A DNA stretch of 64,000 nucleotides from Ramlibacter ginsenosidimutans (GTDB lineage: Bacteria; Pseudomonadota; Gammaproteobacteria; Burkholderiales; Burkholderiaceae_C), in contig NZ_JAEPWM010000013.1 in NCBI RefSeq assembly GCF_016654015.1, positions 1-64,000 of the forward strand, read 5' to 3'. Of this stretch, positions 15,382-26,220 are shown one piece after another (the stretch's first letter is position 1; the number at the start of each line of letters is the position of its first letter). Made by a program: the position numbers and the translations under genes. The notes below the pieces were generated by a model, which was given only the letters and a program-made list of their open reading frames with translations, did not search any database and was not told the DNA's origin.

Positions 15382-17450
15382 CTTTCCCCGTGCCGGTCCC
15401 GCTGCGCTTCTGGCGGGACCGCCTCGTCGCCTCCGATCCGGGCCTGGCCCGGCTGAGGATGGGCGCGTGGGCCGTGCTGACGGTCGCCGCGGGTTCCGCC
15501 GTGTTGCTGCTCGCCGCGCACTTGCTGGGTGTCTCCAGCAACATCGCGCTCATGGGCGCCGTCGTCGGACTGATGACGACCATCACCGTGCAGGACGCCA
15601 CCCACGCGGAACAGCAGCGCACGCTCGCCGCGTCGGCGCTCGTGTCGGGCGTCACGGTGGTGCTGGCCGCCGCTCTCGCGCGATCGACGCTCACCAGCGG
15701 CGCGGGGTTCGTGGCAGTCGTCGTCGCGGCCTTCGAGGCGCGGCGCCTCGGGCCCCGTGCCGCAAGCCTGGGCATGATGGCGTGCCAGTCCTATTTCTAT
15801 GCGGTCCTGCTCCAGCCCGACGCGGCCGGTTGGCCGTGGCTGCTGGCGTCCATCGCAGCGGGCTGCGCGATCGCGTGGCTGGTCCGCTTCGTCGTGCTGC
15901 CCGAGCGCGCGCCCGGCGTCCTGCACTCCGAGTTGCGCTCCTTTCGCGCCGCGGTGGCCGTGCTGCTGCACCAACTCGCCGCCTGGGCGGCCGCCCCGGA
16001 CGACGAGCGCGCGGAGCGCCGCGCACGCGCCACCCTGGCGGACATCAACGACCTGGCGCTGCGGATCGATGCGCGGCTCGCCCGTTTCACCGCGCAGGAT
16101 CCGCCCGCAGCGATGCAGTCCCTGCGCGACCGGCTGCTGGCCGCGGAGATCGCCTGCGAGACGCTGCTGGCCGGCATCGGCGAGAGCTCCGGAGCATCGG
16201 CGACCGCGCGCGGCGCGCTCGCATCGGCATGCCGTGCGTTGTGCGAGGTCGTGCACGGCGACGCGCGCTTAGCTCCGCAGGCGTGGTGCGCGCAAGTGGC
16301 GGCCACGGCCGGCGCGCTGGACGCCGACTGGCGCTGGCGCTGGGAGCACGCGGGTGAAGTGCTCGGTGCCCAGCCGCCCTGGTCCGCCGCCTTGCCCCGA
16401 CTGCGCGACACCACGGTGCCCGCCACGCCGCCGCAGGAACCCCGGCCGCCGCCGCAGCAAGGGCGCCGGCGCTGGCTCGCTGACGAGCCCACGCGCCACG
16501 CGCTGCAAGCCGGCGCTGCGGCGCTCGTCGCCGTGCTCGCAGGTCACGCGATCTCCGCCGAGCACTGGTACTGGGCCGTGTTCGGCGCTTTCGTGATCTT
16601 CACCAATGCCAGCACGCGCGGGCAGGCCGCGGCCGGCGCCTGGCGGCGCGTGCTGGGCAACGTCGCGGGGCTCGCGCTGGGCCTGCTGCTGGCGGAACTG
16701 GCGCAGGGCGACTGGCCGCTGCAACTGGCGCTGCTGTTCGTGTTCATCTTCGCCGGCTTCTATGCCTTCCAGGGACTGCAGGCGATCTACATCGCGCTGC
16801 TGACGGCGATGCTGGCCATGCTGTACGAGCTGCTGGGCAAGTACAGCCCGGGCCTGCTGGTGCTGCGGCTGGGGGAGACGCTGACGGGCGCGGCCGCCGC
16901 GGTGCTGAGCGCGATCCTCATCCTGCCTTCCCGCACCGGCGAGCAGTCCGACCAGGAAACGGTCGCACTGCTGCGCGAAGCCGCGCGGCTGCTGCGCAGT
17001 GCGTTCGAGGGCAGCCTGCGCGGCTCGCCGACCGACGCGGTGCGCGATCTCGACCGGCGCCTGCAGGCCTTGCGACAGGCCCTCGGGCCCGTCACGGGGC
17101 GGGAGCTGCCCGCGTACGCCTCCAGGCACCGCACGCGCCTGCAGCAGATGGCCGCGCTGGTGCATTGCGTGCGTCACTGCTGCAACCTGCTGGCGCTGAA
17201 AGAGGGCGGGTGGCGCGAGCGCGAGGACCTCCGCGCGCGCGCCGACGCGGTGGCGGAGAACATCGGCCGGGTGGCCCATGCGCTCGCACGGCCGGGGCTC
17301 GTGCCTGCGCTGCGCGAGCTCCCGGCCGTTGCGGCCGGTCCCGAGGATGCGCCCGATCCGGCGCGCATCGCCGCGCACTGGCTGGAGGAGGCGGACGCGG
17401 TGCTGCGCCAGATCCACCAGGGGCCGCCGACACGCTGCTCGCCAGCATGA
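15378..17450 (+). CDS. FUSC-family inner-membrane transporter
   Basis: A 690-residue protein with the duplicated plan of FUSC/YccS/AaeB proteins: about six membrane helices at residues 20-185, a cytoplasmic helical region, a second set of helices at about residues 375-520 (HAISAEHWYWAVFGAFVIF), and a C-terminal helical domain. The family includes aromatic-acid exporters and related efflux proteins. GTG start overlaps the upstream stop. The last few codons, PTRCSPA, lie in a 41-base segment that is also present near the 3' end of the convergent xdhB gene, so the present C-terminus may be the result of that duplication. Confidence 0.88.
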   Translation: MTFPVPVPLRFWRDRLVASDPGLARLRMGAWAVLTVAAGSAVLLLAAHLLGVSSNIALMGAVVGLMTTITVQDATHAEQQRTLAASALVSGVTVVLAAALARSTLTSGAGFVAVVVAAFEARRLGPRAASLGMMACQSYFYAVLLQPDAAGWPWLLASIAAGCAIAWLVRFVVLPERAPGVLHSELRSFRAAVAVLLHQLAAWAAAPDDERAERRARATLADINDLALRIDARLARFTAQDPPAAMQSLRDRLLAAEIACETLLAGIGESSGASATARGALASACRALCEVVHGDARLAPQAWCAQVAATAGALDADWRWRWEHAGEVLGAQPPWSAALPRLRDTTVPATPPQEPRPPPQQGRRRWLADEPTRHALQAGAAALVAVLAGHAISAEHWYWAVFGAFVIFTNASTRGQAAAGAWRRVLGNVAGLALGLLLAELAQGDWPLQLALLFVFIFAGFYAFQGLQAIYIALLTAMLAMLYELLGKYSPGLLVLRLGETLTGAAAAVLSAILILPSRTGEQSDQETVALLREAARLLRSAFEGSLRGSPTDAVRDLDRRLQALRQALGPVTGRELPAYASRHRTRLQQMAALVHCVRHCCNLLALKEGGWREREDLRARADAVAENIGRVAHALARPGLVPALRELPAVAAGPEDAPDPARIAAHWLEEADAVLRQIHQGPPTRCSPA

Positions 17451-17475
17451 AGGGCGGCTCACCGTCGGCCTTGCT
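17435..17475. repeat. 41-base near-duplicate of the xdhB 3' region
   Basis: This segment matches 17743-17783 at all but about four positions, in the same orientation; both contain GCCAGCATGAAGGGCGGCTC. At 17743-17783 the minus strand encodes the xdhB stretch KAVGEPPFMLAISV; here it would encode KADGEPPFMLASSV but belongs to no intact gene. The FUSC stop codon lies inside the copy. Confidence 0.8.
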
Positions 17476-17507
17476 CTGCACTGGCCGCTCGGACTGCACC
17501 GGTCGTT

Positions 17508-17606
17508 CGTAGGCTGGCGGTGAGCGAAGCGAACCCCAGCAACGCGGCGAAGTGCTGCAACCGCCGCCCACCGCACCGGCCCTTCGCAGGCCGGCGGTGA
17601 GCGAAG
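17508..17606. repeat. two direct copies of a CGTAGGCTGGCGGTGAGC repeat
   Basis: CGTAGGCTGGCGGTGAGCGAA (from 17508) and CGCAGGCCGGCGGTGAGCGAA (from 17585) are near-identical direct repeats about 77 bases apart. The first continues into GCGAACCCCAGC and equals one arm of the long palindrome near 49.3 kb. They fill most of the 183-base gap between the convergent FUSC and xdhB genes; nothing else is seen there. Confidence 0.7.
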
Positions 17607-17633
17607 ATCCGCACACCCGCCAACCGCCCCCGC

Positions 17634-19936
17634 TCAGCCCCGGATCGCCTTCAGTACGTTCTCCGCCGTCGCCGGCGCATCCATCTGCACGCGGCCGTCG
17701 GCGCGTGCGGCGGCGGCCGCATCGCGCAAGGCCTCCCACACGCTGATCGCCAGCATGAAGGGCGGCTCGCCGACTGCCTTGCTGCCGCCGACGTTGTCTT
17801 CGCGATTGGCCTCGGGCCACAGCTGCACGTTGAAATGCGCAGGCACGTCGCCGGTCGCGGGGATCTTGTAGGTGCTGGGTGCGTGCGTGGCCAGCTCGCC
17901 GCGGTCGTTCCAGACCAGCTGCTCGGTGGTGAGCCAGCCCATGCCCTGGATGAAGCCGCCTTCGATCTGGCCGATGTCGATGGCCGGATTGATGGAGGTC
18001 CCCACGTCATGCAGGATGTCCACCTTCAGCACGCGGCTCTCGCCCGTCAGCGTGTCGATCGCCACTTCGCTGCAGGCGGCGCCATAGGCGAAGTAGTAGA
18101 ACGGCCGCCCGGTCAGCGTGTTCTTGTCGTAGTGGATCTTGGGCGTGCGGTAGAAGCCGTCGCTCCACAGCTGCACGCGCGAGTGGTAGGCGTCGTCCAC
18201 CAGCTGCGCGAAGGGAATGGCCGCGTCGGGCCCGCTGACCAGGCCGTGCGCGAAGATCACCTGCTCGGGCCGGCAGTTCTGCTTCTCGGCGACGTACTGC
18301 GCGAGCCGCTGGCGCACCTGGCGCGCCGCGAATTGCGCCGCGCGCCCGTTCAGGTCGGTGCCGCTGGAGGCGGCGGTGGCGCTGGCGTTGGGCACCTTGC
18401 TGGTGTCGGTTGCGCTGATGCGCACCTTCTCGAACGGCACCCCGAGTTCGTCGGCCACGAGCTGGCACACCTTCGTGTGCAGCCCTTGTCCCATCTCGGT
18501 GCCGCCATGGTTCACCTGCACGCTGCCGTCGGTGTACACGTGCACCAGCGCGCCCGCCTGGTTGAAGAAGGTGGCGGTGAAGGAGATGCCGAACTTCACC
18601 GGCGTGATCGCGATGCCGCGCTTGATGACCGGGTTGCCGGCGTTCCAGCGCGCGATCTCGTCGCGCCGCTCGCGGTAGCGCGCGTCCTGCTCCAGCCGCG
18701 CGATCAGCGGATGCAGGATGTTGTCCTCCACCGGCATCTGGTAGTGCGTGACGTTGCGGTCCTCGATGCCGTACAGGTTGGCCTTGCGCACGTCCAGCGG
18801 GTCCTTGCCGAGCGCGCGGGCGATGTCGGAGAGGATCGCCTCCACCACGATCATGCCCTGCGGCCCGCCGAAGCCGCGGAACGCGGTGTGGCTCTGCACG
18901 TTGGTCTTGCAACGGTAGGAGACGATCTCCACGTCGCCGAGGAAGTACGCGTTGTCCGCGTGGAACACGGCGCGGTCCGCCACCGGGCCGCTCAGGTCGG
19001 CGCTCCAGCCGCAGTTGGCCGCGAGCATCAGCTTCAGCCCGGTGACGAGGCCGTCGTCGTCGAAGCCGACCTCGTAGTCATAGGCGAAGGGATGGCGCTT
19101 GCCGGTGACCAGGAAGTCGTCGTCGCGGTCGAGGCGCAGCTTCACGGGCTTCCTGAACTTGCGCGCGGCCAGCGCAGCCCAGACCGCGATGTGGCCGGCC
19201 TGCGTTTCCTTGCCGCCGAAGCCGCCGCCCATGCGCCGGCACTCGACCTTCACCGCGTGGTTCTCCAGCCCCAGCGCATGCGCGACCCAGTGCTGCACCT
19301 CGCCGGGATGCTGCGTGCTGGAATAGATCCACCAGTTGTCCTGTTCCAGCGGCAGGGCGTAGCCGACCTGGCCTTCCAGGTAGAAGTGCTCCTGGCCGCC
19401 GACGTCCAGCGACCCGCTCAGGCGATGCGGCGCCCGCGCGATGCCTTGTTCCGGCTCGCCGCGGCGCGCGGTTACCGGCGGCAGCACGAAGCTCTGTGCC
19501 TGCACCGCCTCGCGAACGTCGAGGATCGCGGGCAAGGGCTCGATCTGCAGCTTCACCTTGCGCGCCGCGCGGCGGGCCTGCATCACGGTGTCCGCGACGA
19601 CGACGCCCACCACCTGGCCGACGAACTCCACGGTGTCCAGCGCGAACACCGGCTCGTCGTGCGTGAAGGTGGCGAGGATGCGGTCGCCGGGAATGTCGCC
19701 GGCCAGCACGACGCCCTTGACGCCTTCCATCTGCAGCGCCGCGGACGCGTCCACGCCAAGCAGGCGGCCGCGCGCTACCTTCGAGAGGATGGGCGCCGCG
19801 TGCAGCGTGCCCTTCACTTCGGGGATGTCGTCCACGTAGGTGGCGGCGCCCGCGACCTGCGCGCGCGCGCTCTCGTGGGCGTGGGAGCTGCCGGTGGCCG
19901 GGGCCGCGGTGCCGGTGAGGAACTTCTCGGGCGCGT

Positions 19937-19940
<4 letters not shown>
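17634..19940 (-). CDS. xdhB: xanthine dehydrogenase molybdenum-binding subunit
   Basis: A 768-residue molybdopterin-cofactor subunit. It opens with the SAxAQVxGxAxYVDD region (SARAQVAGAATYVDDIPEV, about residues 26-44), has GGGFGGKETQAG for cofactor binding, FRGFGGPQGMIVVEA at the active-site Arg loop, and GGTEMGQGLHTKVCQLVADE and KAVGEPPFMLAISVWEAL near the C-terminus, where the Glu acts in catalysis. With XdhA it oxidises hypoxanthine and xanthine to urate in the cytoplasm. The ATG overlaps the xdhA stop by four bases. No xdhC maturation gene is seen beside it. Confidence 0.95.
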
Positions 19941-21502
<1,562 letters not shown>

Positions 21503-21587
21503 TCTCTTCTACGGGATGCACAGAGGTTAGGGGGAACCCTCGCACCTCGCATATTGGCGCCCTTATGGGCGGGATGCACGCAAAGGT
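21503..21587. promoter_or_regulatory. xdhA / LysR divergent control region
   Basis: The 85 bases between two divergent starts contain inverted repeats CGCCC-TTAT-GGGCG (21558-21571) and GGTTA-ggggg-AACC (21526-21539). LysR proteins usually bind such sites between their own gene and a divergent target, so these are candidate operators for purine-responsive control of xdhAB. No convincing -35/-10 pair could be picked. Confidence 0.5.
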
Positions 21588-22523
21588 ATGAAGGATCAAG
21601 TTCTTTTCGACAAGATCGACCTCCACTTGATCAGGGTCTTGCATACCGTGTTGACCGAGCGCAGTGTTTCGCGAGCCGCCATGAAGCTGGGCATGTACCA
21701 GCCGGCGGTGTCGGCGTCGCTGAAGCGGCTGCGGGAACTGGCGGGAGACCCGCTGCTGGTGCGCTCGGGCGCCGGGATGGTGCCGACGGACGCGGGCCTG
21801 CGCATGGTCGAACCCAGCGCCAGCATCCTGCGTGCCGCCGAGGTCCTGTTCTCCGACGCGCGCGGCTTCGACCCGCAGACGTCCGCGCCCGTCTTCCGCG
21901 TGGCGGCCGCCGACTACCTCGACCCCGAGTTCCTGCCGCAGCTGGTGGCGCAGGTGAAACAGCAGGCGCCCCACAGCCAGATCGAGATCCATGCGCTCAG
22001 CGCGGCGTCCGACTACCACGCGCAACTCGCGCAGGGCGCCATCGACCTGGTGGTGGGCAACTGGCTGAAGCCGCCGGAGGACCTGCACCTGGGCAAGCTG
22101 TTCTCGGACGAGATCGTATGCCTGGTCTCGCGCGAGCATCCCGCCACCAAGCGCGGCTGGACCGCGGAGCAGTGGCTGGAGGCGGAACACGTCGCGCCCA
22201 CGCCCGTCTTCCCCGGTGCGCGCGGCGTGATCGACGAACACCTGGAAGAGCAGGGGCTGGCGCGTAACATCACGGCCCGCTGCCCGCACTTCGGGCTGCT
22301 GCCGCGGATGGTGGCATCGAGCCTGCTCATCCTCACCACCGGCCGCCAGTTCTGCGAACGCTACCTCGGCCACCTGCCGGTGCAGATCCTTCCTTGTCCC
22401 GTGCCGTTTCCCGACCTCGTCTACTACCAGCTGTGGCATGAACGCAGCCACTCGTCCGCCGCCGGCCGCTGGCTGCGCGAGCGGGTGAAGGCGGTAGCAG
22501 CCGGCCTGCGGCACCCTCACTAG
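21588..22523 (+). CDS. LysR-family regulator, probable regulator of purine use
   Basis: A 311-residue LysR protein. The winged helix-turn-helix occupies residues 8-66 (HLIRVLHTVLTERSVSRAAM, MYQPAVSASLKRLRELAGDP) and the effector domain begins near VFRVAAADYLDPEFLPQLV. It sits between divergent xdhAB and a BMP-type nucleoside transporter that starts 13 bases after its stop, so purine-related control of both sides is the natural inference. The effector is not known. Confidence 0.92.
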   Translation: MKDQVLFDKIDLHLIRVLHTVLTERSVSRAAMKLGMYQPAVSASLKRLRELAGDPLLVRSGAGMVPTDAGLRMVEPSASILRAAEVLFSDARGFDPQTSAPVFRVAAADYLDPEFLPQLVAQVKQQAPHSQIEIHALSAASDYHAQLAQGAIDLVVGNWLKPPEDLHLGKLFSDEIVCLVSREHPATKRGWTAEQWLEAEHVAPTPVFPGARGVIDEHLEEQGLARNITARCPHFGLLPRMVASSLLILTTGRQFCERYLGHLPVQILPCPVPFPDLVYYQLWHERSHSSAAGRWLRERVKAVAAGLRHPH

Positions 22524-22536
22524 CACTGGAGAGCCC

Positions 22537-24108
22537 TTGAGCGTCCCGCGCCTGCAGCTCGCGCACATCACCAAGCGCTATCCCGCGGTGGTGGCGAACG
22601 ACGACGTCTCCCTGACCGTCCAGCCCGGCGAGACCCACGCCGTGCTCGGCGAGAACGGGGCCGGCAAATCCACGCTGATGAAGATCATCTACGGCGCGGT
22701 CAAGCCGGACGAGGGCAGCGTCCTGTTCAACGGCCAGCCCGTGCACATCCGCAACCCGCAGGAGGCGCGGGCGCTGGGCATCAGCATGGTGTTCCAGCAC
22801 TTCAGCCTGTTCGACACGCTGACGGTGGCCGAGAACGTGTGGCTGGGCCTGGACAAGAGCCTGACGCTGCAGCAGGTGACGCACAGCATCAGCGCCAAGG
22901 CCCGCGAGTACGGGCTGGACGTCGACCCGTCGCGGCCCGTGCACACGCTGTCGGTGGGCGAGATGCAGCGGGTGGAGATCATCCGCGCGCTGCTCACCAA
23001 CCCCAAGCTGCTGATCCTCGACGAGCCGACCTCGGTGCTGACGCCGCAGGCGGTGGAGAAGCTGTTCGTGGTGCTCAAGCAGCTCGCCTCCGAGGGCTGC
23101 AGCATCCTGTACATCAGCCACAAGCTGCACGAGATCCGCGAGCTGTGCACCGCGTGCACGGTCATGCGCGCCGGCAAGGTGACCGGCGTGACCGACCCGC
23201 GCCGCGAGAGCAACGCCTCGCTGTCGCGCCTGATGATCGGGGCCGAGCCGCCCGCGCTGGAGCATCGCGAACGCGAGCCCGGCGAGGTGGTGCTGCGCGT
23301 GCAGGGGCTCACGCTGCCGCGCGAGGACCAGTTCGGCCACGACCTGGACGACATCTCGTTCGAGGTGCGCGCCGGCGAGGTCGTGGGCATCGCCGGCGTG
23401 TCGGGCAACGGCCAGCGCGAGCTGCTGTTCGCGCTGTCGGGCGAGGACCGGCGCGCGGCGCCGCAGATGATCGAAGTGGCCGGCAAGCCGGTCGGCCGCT
23501 ACGGACCCGCGCACCGCCGCCACCTGGGCCTGCACTTCGTGCCGGAGGAACGCCTGGGCCGCGGCGCCGTTCCGAACCTCGGCCTGGCGCAGAACCTGCT
23601 GCTCACGCGCACCGATGCCGTCGGCCGCAGCGGCTGGATCCGCACGGCGGCACTGCGCGCGCAGGCGGCGGACATCATCCGGCGCTTCAACGTGAAGGCC
23701 GGCGGCCCGGATGCCACGGCCAAGTCGCTCTCGGGCGGCAACCTGCAGAAATTCATCGTCGGCCGCGAGATCGACGCGAAGCCGAAGCTGCTGATCGTGT
23801 CGCAGCCGACCTGGGGCGTGGACGTGGGCGCATCGCAGCAGATCCGCGCCGAGATCCTGGCGCTGCGCGACGCGGGCTGCGCGGTGCTGGTGCTGTCCGA
23901 GGAGCTGGACGAACTGTTCGAGATCAGCGATCGCCTGCACGTGATCGCCAAAGGCCGGCTGTCGCCCAGCATCGACCGCGCGCGTGCCACGGTGACGCTG
24001 ATCGGCGAGTGGATGAGCGGCTTGTGGGTGGTGCATCCGTTGCGGGAGGGGCCCGCCCCGACCCCCGTCCCCCAGAGGGAGCAAGGCCAGGAGAATTCGA
24101 ATGTTTAA
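22537..24108 (+). CDS. nucleoside-type ABC transporter, double ATPase subunit
   Basis: A 523-residue ATPase with two ABC cassettes, as in the sugar/nucleoside (RbsA/YufO) class. The first has Walker A GENGAGKST (about residue 38), signature LSVGEMQRVEI and Walker B LLILDEPTSVLTP. The second cassette has a degenerate Walker A (GVSGNGQREL) and signature LSGGNLQKFIVGREI, with Walker B-like LLIVSQPTWGVDVG, in which the usual Glu is replaced, as is common in the second cassette. TTG start with GGAG five bases upstream. The C-terminal 25 residues are Pro/Arg-rich and run over the next start by eight bases. Confidence 0.92.
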   Translation: MSVPRLQLAHITKRYPAVVANDDVSLTVQPGETHAVLGENGAGKSTLMKIIYGAVKPDEGSVLFNGQPVHIRNPQEARALGISMVFQHFSLFDTLTVAENVWLGLDKSLTLQQVTHSISAKAREYGLDVDPSRPVHTLSVGEMQRVEIIRALLTNPKLLILDEPTSVLTPQAVEKLFVVLKQLASEGCSILYISHKLHEIRELCTACTVMRAGKVTGVTDPRRESNASLSRLMIGAEPPALEHREREPGEVVLRVQGLTLPREDQFGHDLDDISFEVRAGEVVGIAGVSGNGQRELLFALSGEDRRAAPQMIEVAGKPVGRYGPAHRRHLGLHFVPEERLGRGAVPNLGLAQNLLLTRTDAVGRSGWIRTAALRAQAADIIRRFNVKAGGPDATAKSLSGGNLQKFIVGREIDAKPKLLIVSQPTWGVDVGASQQIRAEILALRDAGCAVLVLSEELDELFEISDRLHVIAKGRLSPSIDRARATVTLIGEWMSGLWVVHPLREGPAPTPVPQREQGQENSNV

Positions 24109-25174
24109 GCTGGAACAGCGACCCGAAGTTTCGCGCTTCTGGAGCATCGCCTCGCCGCTGCTGGCGCTGGTCGTCACCGTGGTGCTGGGCAGCCTGCTGT
24201 TCATCGCGCTCGGGAAGGACCCGGTGCGCAGCCTGCAGGTCTTCTTCTGGGAGCCGATCAGCTCCGGCTACCGCTTCGGCGAGCTGCTGGTGAAGGCCAC
24301 GCCGCTGCTGCTGATCGCGCTGGGGCTCGCGGTGTGCTTCCGCTCCAATGTCTGGAACATCGGCGCGGAAGGCCAGTTCGTGATGGGCGCCGTGGCCGCC
24401 GGCGGCATCGCGCTGCTGGCGGGCAAGGACACGACGCACTGGATCGTCGTGCCCATCCTGCTGGCCGGCGTGCTCGGTGGCATGGCCTGGGCCGCGATCA
24501 CCGGGGTGCTGCGCGACAAGTTCAACGCCAACGAGATCCTGGTGAGCCTGATGCTGGTGTACGTGGCCACGCTCACCCTGAACTACCTGGTGTTCGGGCC
24601 GTGGAAGGACCCGGCGGGCTACAACTTTCCGCAGTCCAAGACCTTCGAGGCGGTGACGCAGATCCCGCGCCTGTTCCCTGGCTCGCGCGTGAACATCGGC
24701 GTGCTGATCGCGCTGGCCGGCGTCGTCGCGCTGTGGATCTTCCTGTTCCGCACGCGGGCCGGCTTCGCGCAGCAGGTGGGCGGGCTGGCGCCGGCCGCGG
24801 CGCGCTACGCGGGCTTCTCCTCGCGCAAGGCCTTGTGGACGGCGCTGCTGATTTCGGGCGGCGCCGCGGGCCTGGCCGGCGGCCTGGAAGTCGCCGGGCC
24901 GCTCGGGCAGCTCACGCCCTACGTGCCCGCGGGCTACGGCTTCGCCGCGATCATCGTGGCCTTCGTGGGCCGGCTGCACCCGGTGGGCATGGTGTTCTCC
25001 GCGCTGCTCATGAGCATGTTCTACATCGGCGGCGAACTCGCCCAGTCCCGCCTCGGGCTGCCCAAGTCGCTCACCGGCGTGTTCCAGGGCCTGTTGCTGT
25101 TCACGCTGCTGGCGTGCGACACGCTGATCGCCTACCGCTTCCGCTTCCTCCCCTCCGCCGTTGCGAAGGCTTGA
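24101..25174 (+). CDS. nucleoside-type ABC transporter permease 1
   Basis: A 357-residue inner-membrane protein with about ten hydrophobic segments. The family core appears as GLAVCFRSNVWNIGAEGQFV (near residue 80) and NANEILVSLMLVYVATLTLN, which match BmpA-system permeases (the YufP/NupP type). It pairs with the second permease to form the channel for nucleosides or purine-like solutes. AGGAG lies seven bases before ATG. Overlap with the ATPase gene indicates one operon. Confidence 0.92.
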   Translation: MFKLEQRPEVSRFWSIASPLLALVVTVVLGSLLFIALGKDPVRSLQVFFWEPISSGYRFGELLVKATPLLLIALGLAVCFRSNVWNIGAEGQFVMGAVAAGGIALLAGKDTTHWIVVPILLAGVLGGMAWAAITGVLRDKFNANEILVSLMLVYVATLTLNYLVFGPWKDPAGYNFPQSKTFEAVTQIPRLFPGSRVNIGVLIALAGVVALWIFLFRTRAGFAQQVGGLAPAAARYAGFSSRKALWTALLISGGAAGLAGGLEVAGPLGQLTPYVPAGYGFAAIIVAFVGRLHPVGMVFSALLMSMFYIGGELAQSRLGLPKSLTGVFQGLLLFTLLACDTLIAYRFRFLPSAVAKA

Positions 25175-25182
25175 AATGTTGA

Positions 25183-25258
25183 CCCCCACGTTTGCGGCTA
25201 CGCCGCTGCACTGCCCCCCGAGGGGGCGTATGCCTCCTAAGGGCGGCCTGTCGGAGGC
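25183..25258. repeat. intergenic GCCCCCCGAGGGGGC palindrome
   Basis: This 84-base gap between the two permease genes holds GCCCCCCGAGGGGGC at 25213-25227, an almost perfect self-complementary run set in a stretch (TTGACCCCCACG ... CCTCCTAAGG) that looks like the intergenic palindromes common in Comamonadaceae. It is the only sizeable gap inside the ABC operon. The ribosome site GGAGG of the next gene is at its end. Confidence 0.5.
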
Positions 25259-26182
25259 ATGATGGACCAGTACGCACTCCTCTTCGCCTCCATGCTCAAC
25301 GCCGGCACAGTGCTGGCGATCGCGGCCCTGGGCCTGTTGATCAACGAGAAGGCCGGGATCGTCAACCTCGGGGCCGAGGGCATGATGCTGTGCTCCGCCA
25401 TCGCCGGCTTCGCGGCCGTCGTGCGCACGGGCAACGACTGGGTCGGCTTCGCGGCCGGCATGGGCGCCGGAGCGCTGATGGCCGCGGCCTTCGGGCTGCT
25501 GGTGATCTGGATGAACACCAACCAGTACGCGACCGGGCTGGCCCTGAGCCTGTTCGGGGCGGGCTTCTCCGCCTTCGCGGGCATCGGCTACGTGCAGGAA
25601 AAGCTGCCGGAGCGGCCGCACTTCACCATCCCGCTGCTGGGCGACATTCCCGTGATCGGCCCCGCTCTGTTCCGCCAGCATCCGATGGTCTACCTGGCCA
25701 TTGCGCTCGTGGCCTGGCTGATGTGGTTCCTCTACCGCTCGCGGACGGGGCTGGTGCTGCGTTCCGTGGGCGAGTCGCCCGAGTCCGCGCACGCACTCGG
25801 CTACCCGGTACGGCGCATCCGCCTGGCCGCGGTCGTCGCCGGCGGTGCGCTGTGCGGGCTCGCGGGTGCCTACATCTCGATCGTCTACACCCCGCTGTGG
25901 GTGGAAGGCATGGTGGCGGGCAAGGGCTGGATCGCCCTGGCCCTCACCACCTTCGCGACCTGGCGTCCGGCACGCGTGTTGCTTGGTGCCTACCTGTTCG
26001 GCGGCGTCACCATGCTGCAGTTCCACTTGCAAAGCAGGGGGGTGGAGATTCCCAGCGAATTCCTCAACATGCTGCCGTACGTGGCGACCATCGTGGTGCT
26101 GGCGCTGATCTCGCGCAATCCGGCGTGGATCCGGGTGAACATGCCGGCTTCGCTTGGAAAACCCTTTTATCCCGGCTCATAA
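25259..26182 (+). CDS. nucleoside-type ABC transporter permease 2
   Basis: A 307-residue inner-membrane permease with eight or so hydrophobic helices. LLINEKAGIVNLGAEGMMLC (about residues 28-47) is the diagnostic sequence of the second BmpA-system permease (YufQ type), and VGESPESAHALGYPVRRIR marks the cytoplasmic loop that touches the ATPase. Two ATG codons stand in tandem; the second (25262) is better spaced from GGAGG. It completes the transporter with the gene before it and the lipoprotein after it. Confidence 0.92.
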   Translation: MMDQYALLFASMLNAGTVLAIAALGLLINEKAGIVNLGAEGMMLCSAIAGFAAVVRTGNDWVGFAAGMGAGALMAAAFGLLVIWMNTNQYATGLALSLFGAGFSAFAGIGYVQEKLPERPHFTIPLLGDIPVIGPALFRQHPMVYLAIALVAWLMWFLYRSRTGLVLRSVGESPESAHALGYPVRRIRLAAVVAGGALCGLAGAYISIVYTPLWVEGMVAGKGWIALALTTFATWRPARVLLGAYLFGGVTMLQFHLQSRGVEIPSEFLNMLPYVATIVVLALISRNPAWIRVNMPASLGKPFYPGS

Positions 26183-26220
26183 TCGCCTTTTTCAAGAACG
26201 CTCTCGACGAGGGGAAAACA

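Noticed and set aside
22537..26182. A purine riboswitch ahead of the nucleoside transporter
   Set aside because: The transporter starts 13 bases after the LysR stop, leaving no space for an aptamer, and no such fold was seen upstream of add, xdhA or guaD.
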